A stretch of DNA of 64,000 nucleotides. It comes from Closterium sp. NIES-65. Lineage: Eukaryota; Streptophyta; Zygnematophyceae; Desmidiales; Closteriaceae. How positions within the stretch are numbered: position 1 is the first letter of the stretch; each line of letters begins with the position of its first letter. The stretch lies in assembly GCA_948144175.1 (NCBI GenBank), contig CANXME010000553.1, forward strand, positions 744,001 to 808,000, read 5' to 3'. Of this stretch, positions 52,025-64,000 are shown in pieces. Both the position numbers and the translations under genes were made by a program. Below the pieces are notes generated by a model that saw only the letters and a program-made list of their open reading frames with translations, did no database searches and was not told the origin of the DNA.

Positions 52025-53738
52025 TTACCTCCACCTGATCTCCAGCCGGAGCGCGACCCCGGGACACCATTGACTGGGATAACGAACCATCCACCTCGCG
52101 ATGCACTGTCTACGAACCTGCCCCTGAGCTGCGCGAACCGACATTTGTCCCTGGCACGATCCTCGGGACCAACATCCCCTACTCTATCATTCGCGACAGG
52201 GAATTTCTTGCCCTGATGTTAACGACGGCGAACGAAGAAGAAGAAGAGAACGAGGAAGCAAAGAGACACCTGCTCAAGCACCTGATGAGGACCTCGCAGA
52301 AGCACTCGCGCGCTACATGTGCACCTCCACATTCCGCGCCGACGATGCCATCTGGCACCAGTGCCTAGGTCACCCCTCGCGCGTGACTCTGAAGAACTGT
52401 ATCGAGGCCGACGTATTCGCGCCTGGCGCAATCCTGCGCCCTCACGGCTCCGAAGTAAGAGGCGGAACTCACCCGCGCACTTGCATCATCTGTCCCGAGG
52501 CCGCGCTGAGTCACCAGCCCTTCCCCCTGCTCGAGCCAGGAACCAATCGCTACGCCAAGTTAGAGAAAGTTTACAGCGACTTCCTGAGCGTGAGACATTG
52601 CTGCATCAACGACGAGCTTTACACACTCACCTTCGTCGACGCCGGAACGCGCCACGTGTGGGTCATAAACGTGGAAGCGCACAGCAGAGCATACGAAGCA
52701 TTCCGCCTGTGGTTGGCGCACGCACAGCGGCAATCCGGGGAGAAGTTGAAGATCTGGCAGTCCGACGGCGCGGCGCAGGAGCTACAGGATTACCTCGCGC
52801 AGAAGGGGATCGAGCACCACATCTCTCTCCCCTACGCGCATCAGCAGTAGGGCATAGCAGAGCGCACGATACGTACTCTCGTGACGAAGGTGCGGGCGCT
52901 AATGTGGCAGTCGAAGCTTACGCCGATCTACCGAACTTACGCAATGCACCACGCTGTGCGGGTGCACAACCTACTATCGACCACCTCGATCACCGGGAAC
53001 TCCTCACCGCATGTGAAGTGGACGGGAAGGAAGGGTGACACATCCATGCTCCGCGTGTGGGGGTGCATGGTGCATTACCGGCCGCTGACATCAACCACCG
53101 GGAAGTTCGCCAGTCGCGCACGCTGGGGGATCCACCTCGGCATCAGCCACGAGATCAAGGCATGGCTCATTCTGGACATTCAAAGCCAGAAAATCAAGAA
53201 TGCGCGCGGCGTCATCTTCTACGAACGGCTCTTTCTTTAGCAATTACGCGAAGACGAGCAGGCGAACGCAAACCGTGTCTACGCCAACGACGGTCACAGT
53301 TACGCCTCTCCTGAGGACAAAGCCGCAGTAGCAATTCTGGAGCACGACCCCAGAGGCGAGTTTACGAGAGGCGGTCGCAACGACGACGATGACGATGATT
53401 CAAGAAAAGGAGGAGGGGGCACAGCAGGAGGCGCAACAGGAGGAAGCGGAAACAACGGATGCGCAGCACCACCAGCACCTCCTGATCCTAAGAGTGACGA
53501 CGGCAACGTGCAGGAAGTCACTCAACAGCGCCACGACAATACAGTCACTGGACTCCAACTCCTCGGGCTTCACACCGCCACCTCAACGGCGCCACGCGTC
53601 ATTGAGCCGAAAAATCCTCACCAAGCACTTATAGGACCACACAACAAGGAATGGCGCGAGGCACTTGAGTCCCGCGATACCTGGGTTCTCGTCGATCAAG
53701 CGGCAATCAAGGGAAGAAGGATTCTCTCCGGGAAATGA
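52025..53738 (+). pseudogene. pol: Copia B pol continued: integrase and first residues of RT, cut by TRIM-2
   Basis: The frame resumes after element 1 with an acidic spacer (IDWDNEPSTS...EEEEENEEA), then GAG-pre-integrase (WHQCLGHPSR...CIICPEA) and integrase (YSDF; WQSDGA; GIAERTIRTL), i.e. the D, D and E positions. There is a TAG at 52848-52850 directly before GIAER and another at 53238-53240. The RT begins NKEWREALESRDTWVLV...ILSGK and is cut by TRIM-2 at 53738. Non-functional. Confidence 0.85.
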
Positions 53739-54019
53739 TGTTAGAATCCCAACAACTAGACCATTGGGATAAAATGGCTTGTTTCAGTAGCGGGACAGTG
53801 CGCCCATAACCCCCCAGGCAAACGCGCCTGTAACCCCCCCTAGGATCGATCGGGGATCTCACAGTGTAGCTCTACTGACACCCCCTCACACTAGGAGGCC
53901 CAGGACTGAGCACAGTGGCAACGGCCAACATGTGCATACACCGGGATCCAAACCCGAGATCGCTCTGATACCATGTCAGAATCCCAACAACTAGACCATT
54001 GGAATAAAAGGGCTTGTTT
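53739..54019 (-). mobile_element. TRIM-2, second copy of the TRIM at 2203-2577, interrupted in its right LTR
   Basis: Left LTR 53739-53880 (TGTTAGAATC...CTACTGACA), internal 53881-53973 with TGGTATCAGAGC primer site on the minus strand, and right LTR from 53974 that stops at 54019 inside GGGCTTGTTT. The sequence then changes abruptly to the copia LTR of element 2. The missing LTR part should lie beyond element 2. More diverged from TRIM-1 than the two LTRs of TRIM-1 are from each other. Confidence 0.9.
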
Positions 54020-54350
54020 TGAGAAGAGTAGAACGAGAATGAATGAACTATGGAATGAAAGTGATACAAGTGTCCAACCCTAGAAAATGTGTACCCCATA
54101 TGGGCTACCCCACTATAGCCTACAGAATATTATAATTTGACACACCCCCATAGGCAAAGTGGGGGAGAAAAAGGGGTCACAAGACCAGTCAAGCAAAGCA
54201 AAGTAAAGCTCAGGGTGGATCACAAAGTCACCACACATTCCGAGCACAAGTTCAAGGCCAGAAGGCCAGTTCACATGCAGGATCACATATATATATAAGA
54301 GGCTAAACAAGGAAGAGCAGGAGTATATATATGTGACAATACAAGCAAGG

Positions 54351-57300
54351 TCAAGTAGTGAGCAAGTGAGGCAAGACAGGCACAAGACCAAGCTGAGTAC
54401 AGAAGCGCTGATGATCACAAGGCGCAAGCGCCTTGGTGAAGACATTAGCAGTGTTGGCCTCAGAGGCCACGTACGCAAGCCGCAACTGTCCACGCTGCTG
54501 TAGCTCACGAGCAAGGAAGTAGCGGAGAGCAATGTGCTTTGTTCTGTGCTCCAATCGCTGCTCTCGACACAAGGCCAGCAAGGCCTTGTTGTCTACGTAC
54601 AGGACTGGAGGAGAACGAGGCGGCTCTCCAAGGTCGGTCAGCAGGTAGGTGAGCCAGCGAAGCTCCTGAGCAGCCATGGCCCCGGCGTAGATCTCAGCCT
54701 CACAACTGGAGCCAAGAACAGAAAACGAGCGAGTAGCCAGCGACGAAACAGAACCGGAACCAAGGCTGAAGGTGTAACCCTGTGACGACCGCTGCGTAGC
54801 CTAGTCGTCAGCCCAAGAAGCGTCCGCGTGCCCACTGAGGACCACTGGACTCCGCCCTCCAAGCACTAGCCCCATGCCCGACGTACTGCACAAGTAGCGC
54901 AACACCCTCTTCGCTGCAGCCATGTGCTCTGGTCGGTGTCTCCCAGGAGCAACATAGCGTGCGAGAATGCTAAGAGGGTATGCAAGGTCAGGTCGTGTGC
55001 AGGTCATCAGGTACATGAGGCAGCCAACAAGCTCTGGATACGGGCCACTCGACTCTACGGACTCATCCGAAGGCAGAGCTGAGAGTGAGTGGCGCGTAGG
55101 CAGAGGAGTGGCCTGAGGCGAGGAGTACGTGAAGCCGAAGCGCTGAAGGACCTGCTGCACCATGTGTGACTGAGTTAGGGTAATGGTGCGGCGTGCTCTG
55201 TCCCGGGTGATCTGCAAGCCAAGGTAGCTGCGCAGTTCACCCAGGTCAGTGCACGTGTGTCTCTTCTGCAGCTCGGACTTCACGTAGGCGAGTCCAGTAG
55301 TGTCAGCAGTGGCAAAGACCAAGTCGTCGACGTACACGAGGATGTAGAACGGCGGTAGAGAGGTGTCGGTGCGTAGAAACAGCGACGGGTCGGCAGTAGA
55401 AGGAGCAAACCCAAGAGCCGCAAGTGTAGTCCTCAGTGTGTCGTGCCACTCACGTGGCGCCTGGCGGAGACCGTAGACTGGACGCCGTAGACTCCACTGG
55501 GTACCAGGAGGGAAAGACCCAGTGAAGCCAGGTGGGCGACGCAGCCAGATCTCCTCGTGCAGGCTGCCCTGCTAGAAAGCTGTGCTGAAGTCGAGAGAGT
55601 GCAGCTCGTAGTCACGGTGAGCAGCAACGTGCAGCAGTACCCGAAGAGTGGTCATCTTTGGGGTGGGGGAGAAGGTCTGAAAGTAGGGACCCTCTATCGC
55701 CTCCGCGTAAGAGCGCGGAGTCGGGATATCAAGTGCATCCGGGTCTCCCTCAGGGGTAAGCAGTACGGACACGAGATGAGGTGAAGCAGCGGCCAAACAC
55801 TGGAACTCCTCTTGCCTGTCCTCAAGGACGTCCGTGCCAAGGGCACACTCACCCCCGACGGACGGAGGACAGACAGACTCAGACTCAGCGACAAGACTAG
55901 CAGCGTAGTCGAGGCGACAGCGAGCAGCAAAGTCGACGAGCTCAGCAACGAGTGCAGACGCAGCAGTAGACTCGAAGGAAGGGTCAGTGACGACAGTAGC
56001 AAGAAGACGCGTGACAGTAGGACTGGCAGCACGAAGAGAGTCCGACTCAGGGTCGGCAAGAGCAGGAAGAGAGGACTCAGGAGGAGAGGGCAAAGGGGCA
56101 CGCAGAGGAGCAGTGGACGGACGCAGAGACATCCGGTGCGTGCCAGGGACAGGAGGAGGACGCTGACGCGAACTGCGACCACTAGTGCGAGCAACACGAA
56201 CAAGCGACGCAGGACGAGACGCAGGCTCACGACGCTCAGTAAGACCTCCAGTAGGACCAGCGTAGGAAGGAGGAGCAGGCAAAGGGGAGGTAGGCTATAG
56301 CTGTGACTGTGACGGGACAGGCTGTGGACCCTCTAAGGGAGGAGGAGGACCAGTAGAAGGTGGAAGACCAAGAACCTGCTGCAGGAGTGGAACGAAGTAC
56401 GGTCGAGGCCGCGCGGCGACGCCAGAAACAGTAGGGACAGCACCAGTACCCCCAGCAGGAGCACCCGCTCTAGCAGCACCTCTAGCAGCTCCAGAACCTC
56501 TAGCAGCACCAGGAGCACCCCCAGCAGGACCGCCAGTGGTAGTCTCAGCACCAACACCCTCAGCAGCACCAGCTCCAACCGAACCCGCAGGCCCAACAGC
56601 TCCAGTACTCCCAGTACGAGCACCTCCGGGACCCGCAACAGCAGCACCCTCAGTAGCCGAAGAACCTCCAGCTCCAGCAGCACGGCTCCAGCGCCGGGCA
56701 AACCACTCGTGCAGCTCGTGAGGAGGGAGTGGTCCCCGACGAGACGAAGCACCCGGAGAACCTCCAGCCGGAGCACCTCCAGGCTCAGCACCCCCAAACC
56801 CAGCACCCCCACGCAAAGCACCCCCAGGCGTAACACCCCCAGGCTCAGCACCCCCAGGCTCAGCACCCCCAGGCTCAGCTCCCCCAGGCTCAGCACCCCC
56901 AGGCGTAGCACCTCCAGGCTCAGCACCCCCAGGCTCAGCACCTCTAGGCTCCGCACCCCCAGGCCCAGCACCCCCAGGCTCAGTACCCCCAGGCTCAGCA
57001 CCTCTAGGCTCAGCACCCTCAGCAGCACCAGAGTCACCAGTGACCTCGACAGGCTCGACTGCGTCTACCTGGGACACACCTGAAGGGGCAGGACCTTGAG
57101 GGGGGAGGGGTTCTACCGGGGTGGGACCTGGTACAAGGAAGAGCGGGGGCGGGGGGAGGGACGAAGTGCGGTAGGGAAAGAGGCGGTAGTAGGGGACCGA
57201 CTCTTCGAACGTGATGTCCTGGGAGGACAGAACACGGCGAGAGGTGGGGTGGTAGAACTGCCACCCAGGTGCGTCAGGGGGGAACCCCAGGAAGACGCAA

Positions 57301-60079
57301 GGAGCAGCGCGAGGGGACAGCTTGTCCGCAGACAAGTCGCGGACAAACGCCCGAGATCCCCAGACCCGGAACGCCGACGCATCGCCAACCTTCCTTGTCC
57401 ACAGCAATGCTGGGGAGGTCTCCGGTCTGGAGACCCTGGGGTGAAGGTTGATCTGATGAGCCGCGTACCTCACCGCAAACGGCCACAGAAAATGGGGGGC
57501 AGCCGCATGCATCATAGACGTACGAGCGACGTCCATGACCATGCCAATGCGGCACTCAGCAATCCCATTTTGCTGCGGAGAGTCCGGAAGCGTGAAGGTC
57601 TGACGGATGCCTCGTGCACGACAGTAGGCTCGCAGAAGGCCAGAGGAGAACTCTCCGCCTCTGTCCGAGTGCAGACGCAAAACAGGAATGTCCGAGCCAA
57701 AGCTCTGCCTGAGCTGGAGACGAGCCGCGCGAATCCAGTCGATTAGCACCTCAGTAACATCACCCTTGCTGCGCAAGGGGAAGACTGTGGTGTAACGCGA
57801 GTAGTCGTCAACAACGAGCAGGAAGTAGCGCTCGTGACCCTGTCCACGGACGCGGGCTGGGCCCCACACGTCCATGTGAAGCGTCTGCAACGGGGCCTCT
57901 GTGGGAGGAAACTGGGAGGAGTGAGGGGCAGCACGCTGGCGCCCCTCGACACAGGGGACACAGGCAGGGCCAGGGCCCTGAGGAAGGGGAGGGAGGGACC
58001 GGGGGAGACCAGACACAAGGAGACGGGAGGCCATGCCTCTGAGCCGAAGCAGAGAGGGGTGACCAAGGTGGTGGTGCCAGAGGAGAGTCTCGTGAGACAG
58101 GAGACGACACGAACAGGGAGCACACTCAGGACCAGACCTCGACGCTGCAGCAAACAGCTGACCTGACGCAGCTACCCTACTCGACTCAGCAACGGGAGGA
58201 GACGCAGTGGTCAGTGTGTACAGGCTCGACCCTGGCTGACGATTAAACGTAGCCAGGTGTCGGCCTGTGCTAGCCTTAGTGCAGTGCGTCACCCGCTGAC
58301 GAGCAGGAGTGAACTGGTGGACACCCGCATCCTGTAGGTCAGCACCACTCACCAGGTTCGTAGAGAACGAGGGAAGGTAGAGACCAGACAGGGTGCCAGA
58401 GGGATCCGTCGGACACGGGAGGACTGTGGAGAAGCGAGACAGGACAGGACCCCTAGAGGGGTCAGCCAAGGACACCGCAACCGGCCGACTAAGCGGCGTG
58501 ATTGTGGTGCGGTCCCAAAAGAAGGAGCGAGACGCCCCAGAGTCGAGGGTGAAGGTGAGGGAGGCCGAAGCCGACGTAGTACCTGAGAGCGGAGACTCAC
58601 CAGTACCTGAGAGCGCAGACTCACCAGTACCTGAGAGCGCAGACGCACTGGCACCTAGAGCAGCAGCCTCACCAGAACCTAGAGCAGCAGTACCAATGCC
58701 CGGGTCGGGCGAGAAACACTGGTAACAGTCACCCTCATCACTAATAGTCACAACATACATGGCAGCAAGGATAGCATCAAAGTCAAGATCATAGATAGAT
58801 ACGCCTGCTCTAGACAGCTCTCCCCAGCGGGGGATCTCAGTGGCCTCCGGGAACTGCTGACACCAAGCGTCCGTCAGGCGGCCAAAGCAGCGCTGCGTGG
58901 GGTGGGCACCCCCACACTGCTCACCCGCTCGGTCGCCGGTGCGAAGGACGTAGGTGCAGGGACCAAAACCCCCACCACGCTGACGCTGCGTGTACCACTC
59001 ACGGAGCTGCTGAGGGGGGGGGGGATGTCGCAAGAAAGCTGCTGCTGCTGCTGCTGGCGCTGACCACCACCAGTGCTGCTCCGCTGCGAAGCGCCACTCC
59101 GACCACCTCCACCACCTCCACCTCCGCCTCCTCCACCTCCGCCACCACCGCCGCCTCCGCCTGTACCGCCGCCACCTCCGCCGCCTCCGCCTCCACATCT
59201 GCCACCAACACCTCCACCCCCGCCACCACCCCCACCGCCACCCCCACTCCCTCCGCCGCCTCCACTTCCACCTCCACCGCCCCCGCTAGCCCCACCCGCG
59301 CCCTTGCCCCCCTTGCCCTTGCCAGGGCGGCGTCTCCCGCTAGGGGTAGACGCCGCACCGACCGACTCAAGACCAATGAGGTCGGCCGCAGCGGCAGAGG
59401 CGACAGAGGGCAAGAGGGGGGAAGGAGAACACCCCTCAAAGATGGGGGTGCAAGGGTCACCACGAGAGGCTCCTACAGCGACGATGCTCTTCTCCGCTGC
59501 TAAGAGGTCGACAGTGAGAGTGGTGGGACAGACTGAGAGGAAGTGGTCCCTGACTACACGAAGGGAGTCAGGGAGGCGGGTGACTATAAAATAGAGAGTG
59601 ATGTACATGGGGGGGGGGTTCTTGGCGCAAAACTCAGCACGAAGCGCGGCGCGGTAGCGGGTGTCACTAGTGCGGAGGTGCGTAATGAGGTCAGCGACTG
59701 TGGGAAAGGCCGCAAGGTCAGGGAAGAGGAAGGGTAGCATGAGGCGGCTCAGTGCAGCAGTGGCAGGGGAAGAGTAGCGCGCAACGACAGCGTCGTACAA
59801 GGTCTGAGCACTCTTGTACTGACTAAAGTGCGCGCGCTCAGCGGTAGGCAGGTGGCGACGCACAGCAAGACGTGCATCAGCATCGCGCGTGGCCCACTGG
59901 GAGCGAACAGTCGGGTCAGCATCAGCAGCAGGGGCAGGAGCGGCGCCAGAGGTGAGGTCAAAGAGAGAAAGACCGTCTGCCCTATCGCACTGTAAGAACA
60001 GCTGCAGGTCGTCGACCCAGACCTCAAAGTCAATGGCGCGACCCTCAGCGTCAAAAGCTAGGACACTAGGGGTAGCCAT
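54351..60079 (-). pseudogene. gag-pol: Copia element 2 gag-pol, broken
   Basis: Same domain order as element 1 from MATPSVLAFDAEG (60079) to PHLLTT (54351). Damage: a frameshift in or after the Gly-rich spacer (about 59000-59100), TAG at 56295-56297, TAG at 55572-55574, TAG at 54801-54803, and an in-frame loss of about 70 codons of early RT (EGPY joined directly to FQTFSPTP near 55685). Protease DSGA, integrase and YVDD are still readable. Confidence 0.93.
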
Positions 60080-60099
60080 GACAACAGTAGACTAGCAGT

Positions 60100-60821
60100 A
60101 CTAACTGTAGGACAGGGGTAGTGCAGTGACAGAAGTGCTGCTCTCACCAGGCAGGGCGGTTCGGGCAGCTCAGCAGCACAGTAACACGACAACACCGCTG
60201 CTCGGATGGCTCGGGCGGCTCGGGCGGCTCGGGTACTCAGCGGCACAGGCGGCTCGGGCGGCTCGGGTACTCAGCGGCACAGGCGGCTCGGTCGGCTCGG
60301 GTACTCAGCGGCACACGCGGCTCGGGCGGCTCGGCTCCACAGCGGCTCAGGCGGCTCGGACAGTCCGGGCGGCAGGGGCGGCGCAGGCGGGTCGGGCAGC
60401 TCGGGCGGTCCGGGCGGAGCAGGCGGTGAAGGGCGGCGGGGCCGTAAGGTAGGTGGCGGGGCCGCGGTGGGAGAGGCGGCGGGGCCGTAGAGACGGGCGG
60501 CGGGGCCGCTGGGAATAGTGGCGGGGCTGCAGTGTGAGGCGGCGGGGCCGCAGTGGAAGGGCCTCTTGGCCGCTGAGAAGGGCGGCGGGGCCGCAGCGAG
60601 AGTGGCGGCGGGGCCGCGATAACGGGCAGCAGGGCCGCGACGAAGGGCGGCGGGGCCGCTACGAAGGGTGGAGGGGCCGCTGAGAAGGGCGGCGGGGCCG
60701 CGACAAAGGGCGCCGGGGCCGCGACAAAGGGCGGCGGGGCCGCAACGAAGGGTGGCGGGGCCGCGACGAAGGGCGGCGGGGCCGCGACGAAGGGCGGCGG
60801 GGCCGCTAAGAAGGGCGGCGG
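60100..60821 (-). repeat. Copia element 2 leader: GC-rich tandem repeats
   Basis: GGCTCGGGCGGCTCGGGTAC units (60195-60420), then GGCGGGGCCGC.ACGAAGG units (60420-60820). Low-complexity open frames here are not genes. Confidence 0.85.
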
Positions 60822-60971
60822 TGTCAGATGATTATATTGCTGATGCATATATTTAGGCTGTAGTGGGGTAGCCCATAGGGGATACAACCCAATTAGGGTT
60901 GGTACTTGTACTTGTTTCATTTCATACTGCATCCATTCACTCTCTCTAATCCTAACATGGTATAGAGCGGG

Positions 60972-61957
60972 TCCTTCCTAAGGACCATTTTTTAAGGGCC
61001 CAACCACGAAATTTTCGCTGCCCGGAGCGCGCCCTTCTCTCCCCGAAGCGCGCTCCCCCTAGTCCTTCTCGCGCTGCCCTTGTGGCCCCCGCAAGTCGGG
61101 CGCGCGCGGCTCGGGCCACGTCACGCTGGCCTTACGGCCGCGTCGCGCCGCCCTCGCGGCTCTGCTGCGTCGCGCCGCCCTCGCGGCCCCCTAGCGCCGC
61201 CCACGCGGCCTCATCGCCTGCCTCTGCAGGCCCCGACTTCGCCGCTGCCGGCCCCGCTACTGCCGCTGCCGACCCCGACGTCGCACCTGCCGGCCCCGCC
61301 GCTGCACCTGCCGGCCCCGCAGCTGCACCTGACGGCCCCGCCGTCCCCTTCTGACGGCCCCGCCGTCCCTTTCTCCCGGCCCCTCCACTGCACTTGACGG
61401 CCCCGCCGTCCCCTCTGCCGGCCCCGCCGCTGCACCCGACGGCCCCGCCGTCCCCTCTGCCGGCACCACCGCTGCTTCAGACGGCCCCGCCGCTGCACCT
61501 GACGGCCCCGCCGTCCCCTCCGACGGCCCCGTCGCTGCACCTGACGGCCCCGCCGTCCCCTCCGACGGCCCCGCCACTGCACCTATCGGCCCCGCCACTA
61601 CCCCTGACGGCCCCGCCACTGCATCTCCCGGCCCCGCAGCTGCATCTTCCGGCCCCGCCGCCCCAGCAACTGCGCCGCCCCAGCACCCGAGCCGCCCCAG
61701 CAGCCGAGCCGCCCCAGCAGCCGAGCCGCCCCAGCAGCCGAGCCGCCCCAGCAGCCGAGCCGCCCCAGTAGCCAAGCCGCCCCACCAGCCGAGCCGCCCG
61801 AGCCGCCCGAGCCGCCCAGCAGCCGAGCCGCCGAGCCGCCCGAGCCGCCCGAGCCGCCCGAGCCGCCCGAGCCGCCCGAGCCGCCCGAGCCGCCGCACTG
61901 CCCTGTCTGGTGAGCACTGAGCTTTACTCTACGCACTGCCCTCCCCCTACTGCTATC
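60972..61957 (+). repeat. Copia element 3 leader: GC-rich tandem repeats
   Basis: CTGACGGCCCCGCCGTCCCC-type units (61330-61640), then CCGAGCCGCCCCAGCAG and GAGCCGCCC units (61670-61900). Confidence 0.85.
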
Positions 61958-64000
61958 ATGGCTACCCCCAGTGTCCTCACCTTCGACGCTGAGGGTAGAG
62001 CCATCGACTTTGACGTGTGGGTAGACGACCTGCTGCTTTTCCTACAGTGCGACAGAGCTTACGGCCTCTCTCTCTTTGATCTCACTTCTGGTGCCTCTCC
62101 CGCCCCTGCTGCTACTGAGGATGCCACTGTTTGCTCACAGTGGGCCACATGCGATGCTGCTGCACGTCTTGCTGTGCGTCGCCACCTCCCTCCCTCTGAG
62201 CGTGCACACTTTGGGTCGTACAAGAGTGCTCAGACCTTGTACGACGCCGTTATTGCACGCTACTCCACCCCTGCCACTACTGCACTGAGCCGCCTCATGC
62301 TACCGTACCTCTTTCCCGACCTTGCTTCTTTTGCCACAGTCGCCGACCTCATTACCCACCTGCGCACTAGTGACGCTCGCTTCCGCGCTGCGCTTCCTGC
62401 TGAGTTCTGCGCCAAGAACCCCCCCCCCCCCAGTACTTCACTCTCTACTACATTGTCACCCACCTCCCTGACTCCCTTCGCGGAGTCAGGGACGACTTAC
62501 TCTCAGTCTACCCCACCACTCTCACTGTTGACCTCCTCGAGAAGTCCCTCCTAGCAGCCGAGAAGAGCATTCTCGCTGTAGGGGCCTCTCGTGGTGACCC
62601 GCGCACCCCCATCTTTGAGGGGTGTTCCCCCTCCCCCCTCCTGCCCTCTGTCGCCTCTGCTGCTACGGCCGACCTAGTTGGTTTTGAGTCGGTCGGTGCG
62701 GCGTCTACCCCCAGTGGGAGACGTCGCTCTGGCAAGGGCAAGGGGGGCAGGAGCGGTGGTGGAGGCGGCGGGGGCGGTGGAGGCGGCGGTGGAGGCAGCG
62801 GAGGAGGTGGGGGTGGTAGCGGGAGTGGTGGCGGGAGTGGAGGTGTCAGCGGCGGCAGTGGAGGCGGGGGTGGCAGCGGCGGTGGTGGTGGGAGTGGAGG
62901 CGGAGGTGGCGGTGGCGGCGGCGATTGTGGGAGTGGCGGTGGCAGCGGAGGTGGTGGCGGCGGCGGCGGAGGAGGCGGCGGAGGAGGTCGTGGCTCGTCG
63001 CAGAGGAGTGGCTCCGGTGGCGGTCAGCGCCAGCAGCAGCGGCAGCAGCGTGGTCAGGAGACCCTCTCCCCGCAACAGCTCCGTGAGTGGTACGCTGCAC
63101 GTTAGAGGGGTGGGGGTACTGGTCCGTGCACCTACGTCCTGCGCACTGGCGACCGTGCGGGTGAGCCGTGTGGTGGTCCACACTCCGCCCAGCGCTGCTT
63201 TGGCCGCCTGACTGACGCTTCGCGCCGCCAGTTTCCTGACGCCTGTGAGATCCCTCGCTGGGACCAGCTGTCTAGGGCAGGAGTAGCTATCTTTGATCTT
63301 GACTTTGATGCTATTCTTGCTGCCATGTATGCTGTGACTATTAGTGAGGAGGGTGACTGTTACAGGTGTTTCCCGCCAGACCCGGGCATTGGTACTGCGG
63401 CTCTTGGTGCTGTTGAGGCTGCTGCTCCAGGTGCTGGTGAGGCTGTCGCTCTAGGTGCCAGTGAGTCTGTGTCCTCAGGTGCTGGTGAGTCTGCTCTCTT
63501 ACGTACTGCGTCGGCTCCGCCCTCTCTCACCTTCACTCTTGACTCAGGGGCGTCTCGCTCCTTCTTTCGAGACCGCACCACACTCACGCCGCTTAGTCGG
63601 CCAGTGGCGGTCTCCCTGGCGGACCCCTCTGGGGGTCCTGTTCTGGCTCGCTACTCCACTGTCCTGCCGTGCCCTGCGGTCCCGTCTGGCGCCCTGTCCG
63701 GTCTCTACCTCCCCTTGTTCTCTACGAACTTGGTGGCGGGTGCTGACCTACAGGATGCAGGGGTCGACCAGTTCACCCCTGCACGCCGACGGGACACCCA
63801 CTGCATGGACGCGGACACGGGTCGACACTTGACCACGTTCACACGTGGGCCGGGGTCGAGCCTGTACACACTCACTGTTCCGTCTCCTCCTCCTGCGTCT
63901 GGTCAGGTAGCTGCGTCGGGTCAGGTGTTTGCTGCAGCGTCCAGGTCTGGTCCTGAGTCTGCCCCCTGCTCGTGTCGCCTCCTGTCCCACGAGACCCTCC
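61958..64000 (+). pseudogene. gag-pol: Copia element 3 gag-pol, 5' part, frameshifted and with a TAG
   Basis: Starts MATPSVLTFDAEGRAIDF. A C-run at about 62420-62432 (13-14 C) shifts the frame compared with element 1, where the site encodes NPPPMYIT. The downstream frame is then open through the Gly-rich spacer to a TAG at 63103-63105, where element 1 has Gln. It continues through the C-x13-C-x3-H-x4-C motif and the protease DSGAS to the pre-integrase SHETL at the window edge. Confidence 0.9.

Larger units (their letters stand above)
39718..53738 (+). mobile_element. Copia B: old Ty1/copia element, nested host of N3 and element 1, 3' part beyond window
   Basis: A TGTT...AACA repeat unit ends at 41664 and is followed by the primer site TGGTATGAGAGC (41665-41676), so 41567-41664 is the end of a 5' LTR. 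With N3 removed, the LTR probably starts at 39718 (TGTTACGAAT), about 437 bp. The coding part (41749-44438 and 52025-53738) has copia order: gag, protease, integrase, RT. It is full of stops and shifts and is cut by TRIM-2 at the first RT residues. The 3' LTR is not in the window. The LTR start is inferred. Confidence 0.75.
54020..60821 (-). mobile_element. Copia element 2: decayed minus-strand sibling of element 1, 5' end beyond window
   Basis: 3' LTR 54020-54142 (123 bp, shares GTAGGCTATAGTGGGGTA and TAGTTCATTCATTCTCGTTC with element 1), polypurine tract TATGGGGGTG, 3' UTR homologous to element 1, gag-pol 60079-54351 and GC-rich leader 60100-60821. No 5' LTR follows; the leader is cut at 60821 by the LTR of element 3. 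Confidence 0.92.
60822..64000 (+). mobile_element. Copia element 3: plus-strand sibling, 3' part beyond window
   Basis: 5' LTR 60822-60957 (136 bp, TGTCAGATG...CCTAACA), primer site TGGTATAGAGCGGG at 60958-60971, GC-rich leader, gag-pol from 61958. It sits inside the leader of element 2 in opposite orientation. The 5 bp before it are GGCGG, the predicted target duplication. Confidence 0.92.

Overview
The window looks like a nuclear segment of a GC-rich, intron-rich, plant-lineage genome, most likely a streptophyte green alga. A zygnematophyte such as Closterium is my best guess; the genus is inference from the style of the genes and copia elements, not proven. The host genes have GT-AG introns and plant-type architectures, such as a C2-VASt-C2-GRAM-VASt protein laid out like Arabidopsis At1g03370. 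All recognisable host genes lie on the minus strand.

Left part (1-30.3 kb), host genes read right to left: a C2/GRAM/VASt lipid-transfer-like protein (30337 to 19907), a GT90/CAP10 glycosyltransferase (about 18.4 to 14152), an SRRM1-like PWI/RS splicing factor (13635 to 9658; five exons, 1005 aa), a TMEM45/DUF716 membrane protein (8788 to 6824), and a second TMEM45/DUF716 gene leaving the left edge (863 to <1). A decayed Ty3/gypsy element (1661-6854), with a TRIM inside one LTR, separates the two TMEM45 genes and supplies the stop codon of one of them. Three host genes share a striking feature: exon-bearing segments are duplicated in tandem two to five times. Between copies there is repeatedly a short palindrome with TTTTGAG / CTCAAAA arms.

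Middle part (30.3-41.6 kb): degenerate minisatellites, remnants of an unrecognised minus-strand gene with tandemly repeated segments, and three non-autonomous LTR retrotransposons (1.2, 2.8 and 1.5 kb). Each has equal-length LTRs, a perfect 5-bp target duplication, an initiator-tRNA-Met-type primer site, a polypurine tract and a GC-rich internal region without gag-pol. At least one is clearly a deletion derivative of the autonomous copia family found further right.

Right part (39.7-64 kb): a retrotransposon nest. An old copia (copia B) contains an intact, apparently recent 7.6-kb copia (element 1: identical-looking LTRs, TTACC target duplication, uninterrupted 2001-aa Gag-Pol). Its pol is then broken by a second TRIM, the TRIM by a minus-strand copia (element 2, decayed), and element 2 by a plus-strand copia (element 3) that runs off the right edge. 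In-frame stops in decayed copies are mostly CAG-to-TAG, as expected from decay of CHG-methylated cytosines.

No tRNA, rRNA, CRISPR or bacterial-type features were found.
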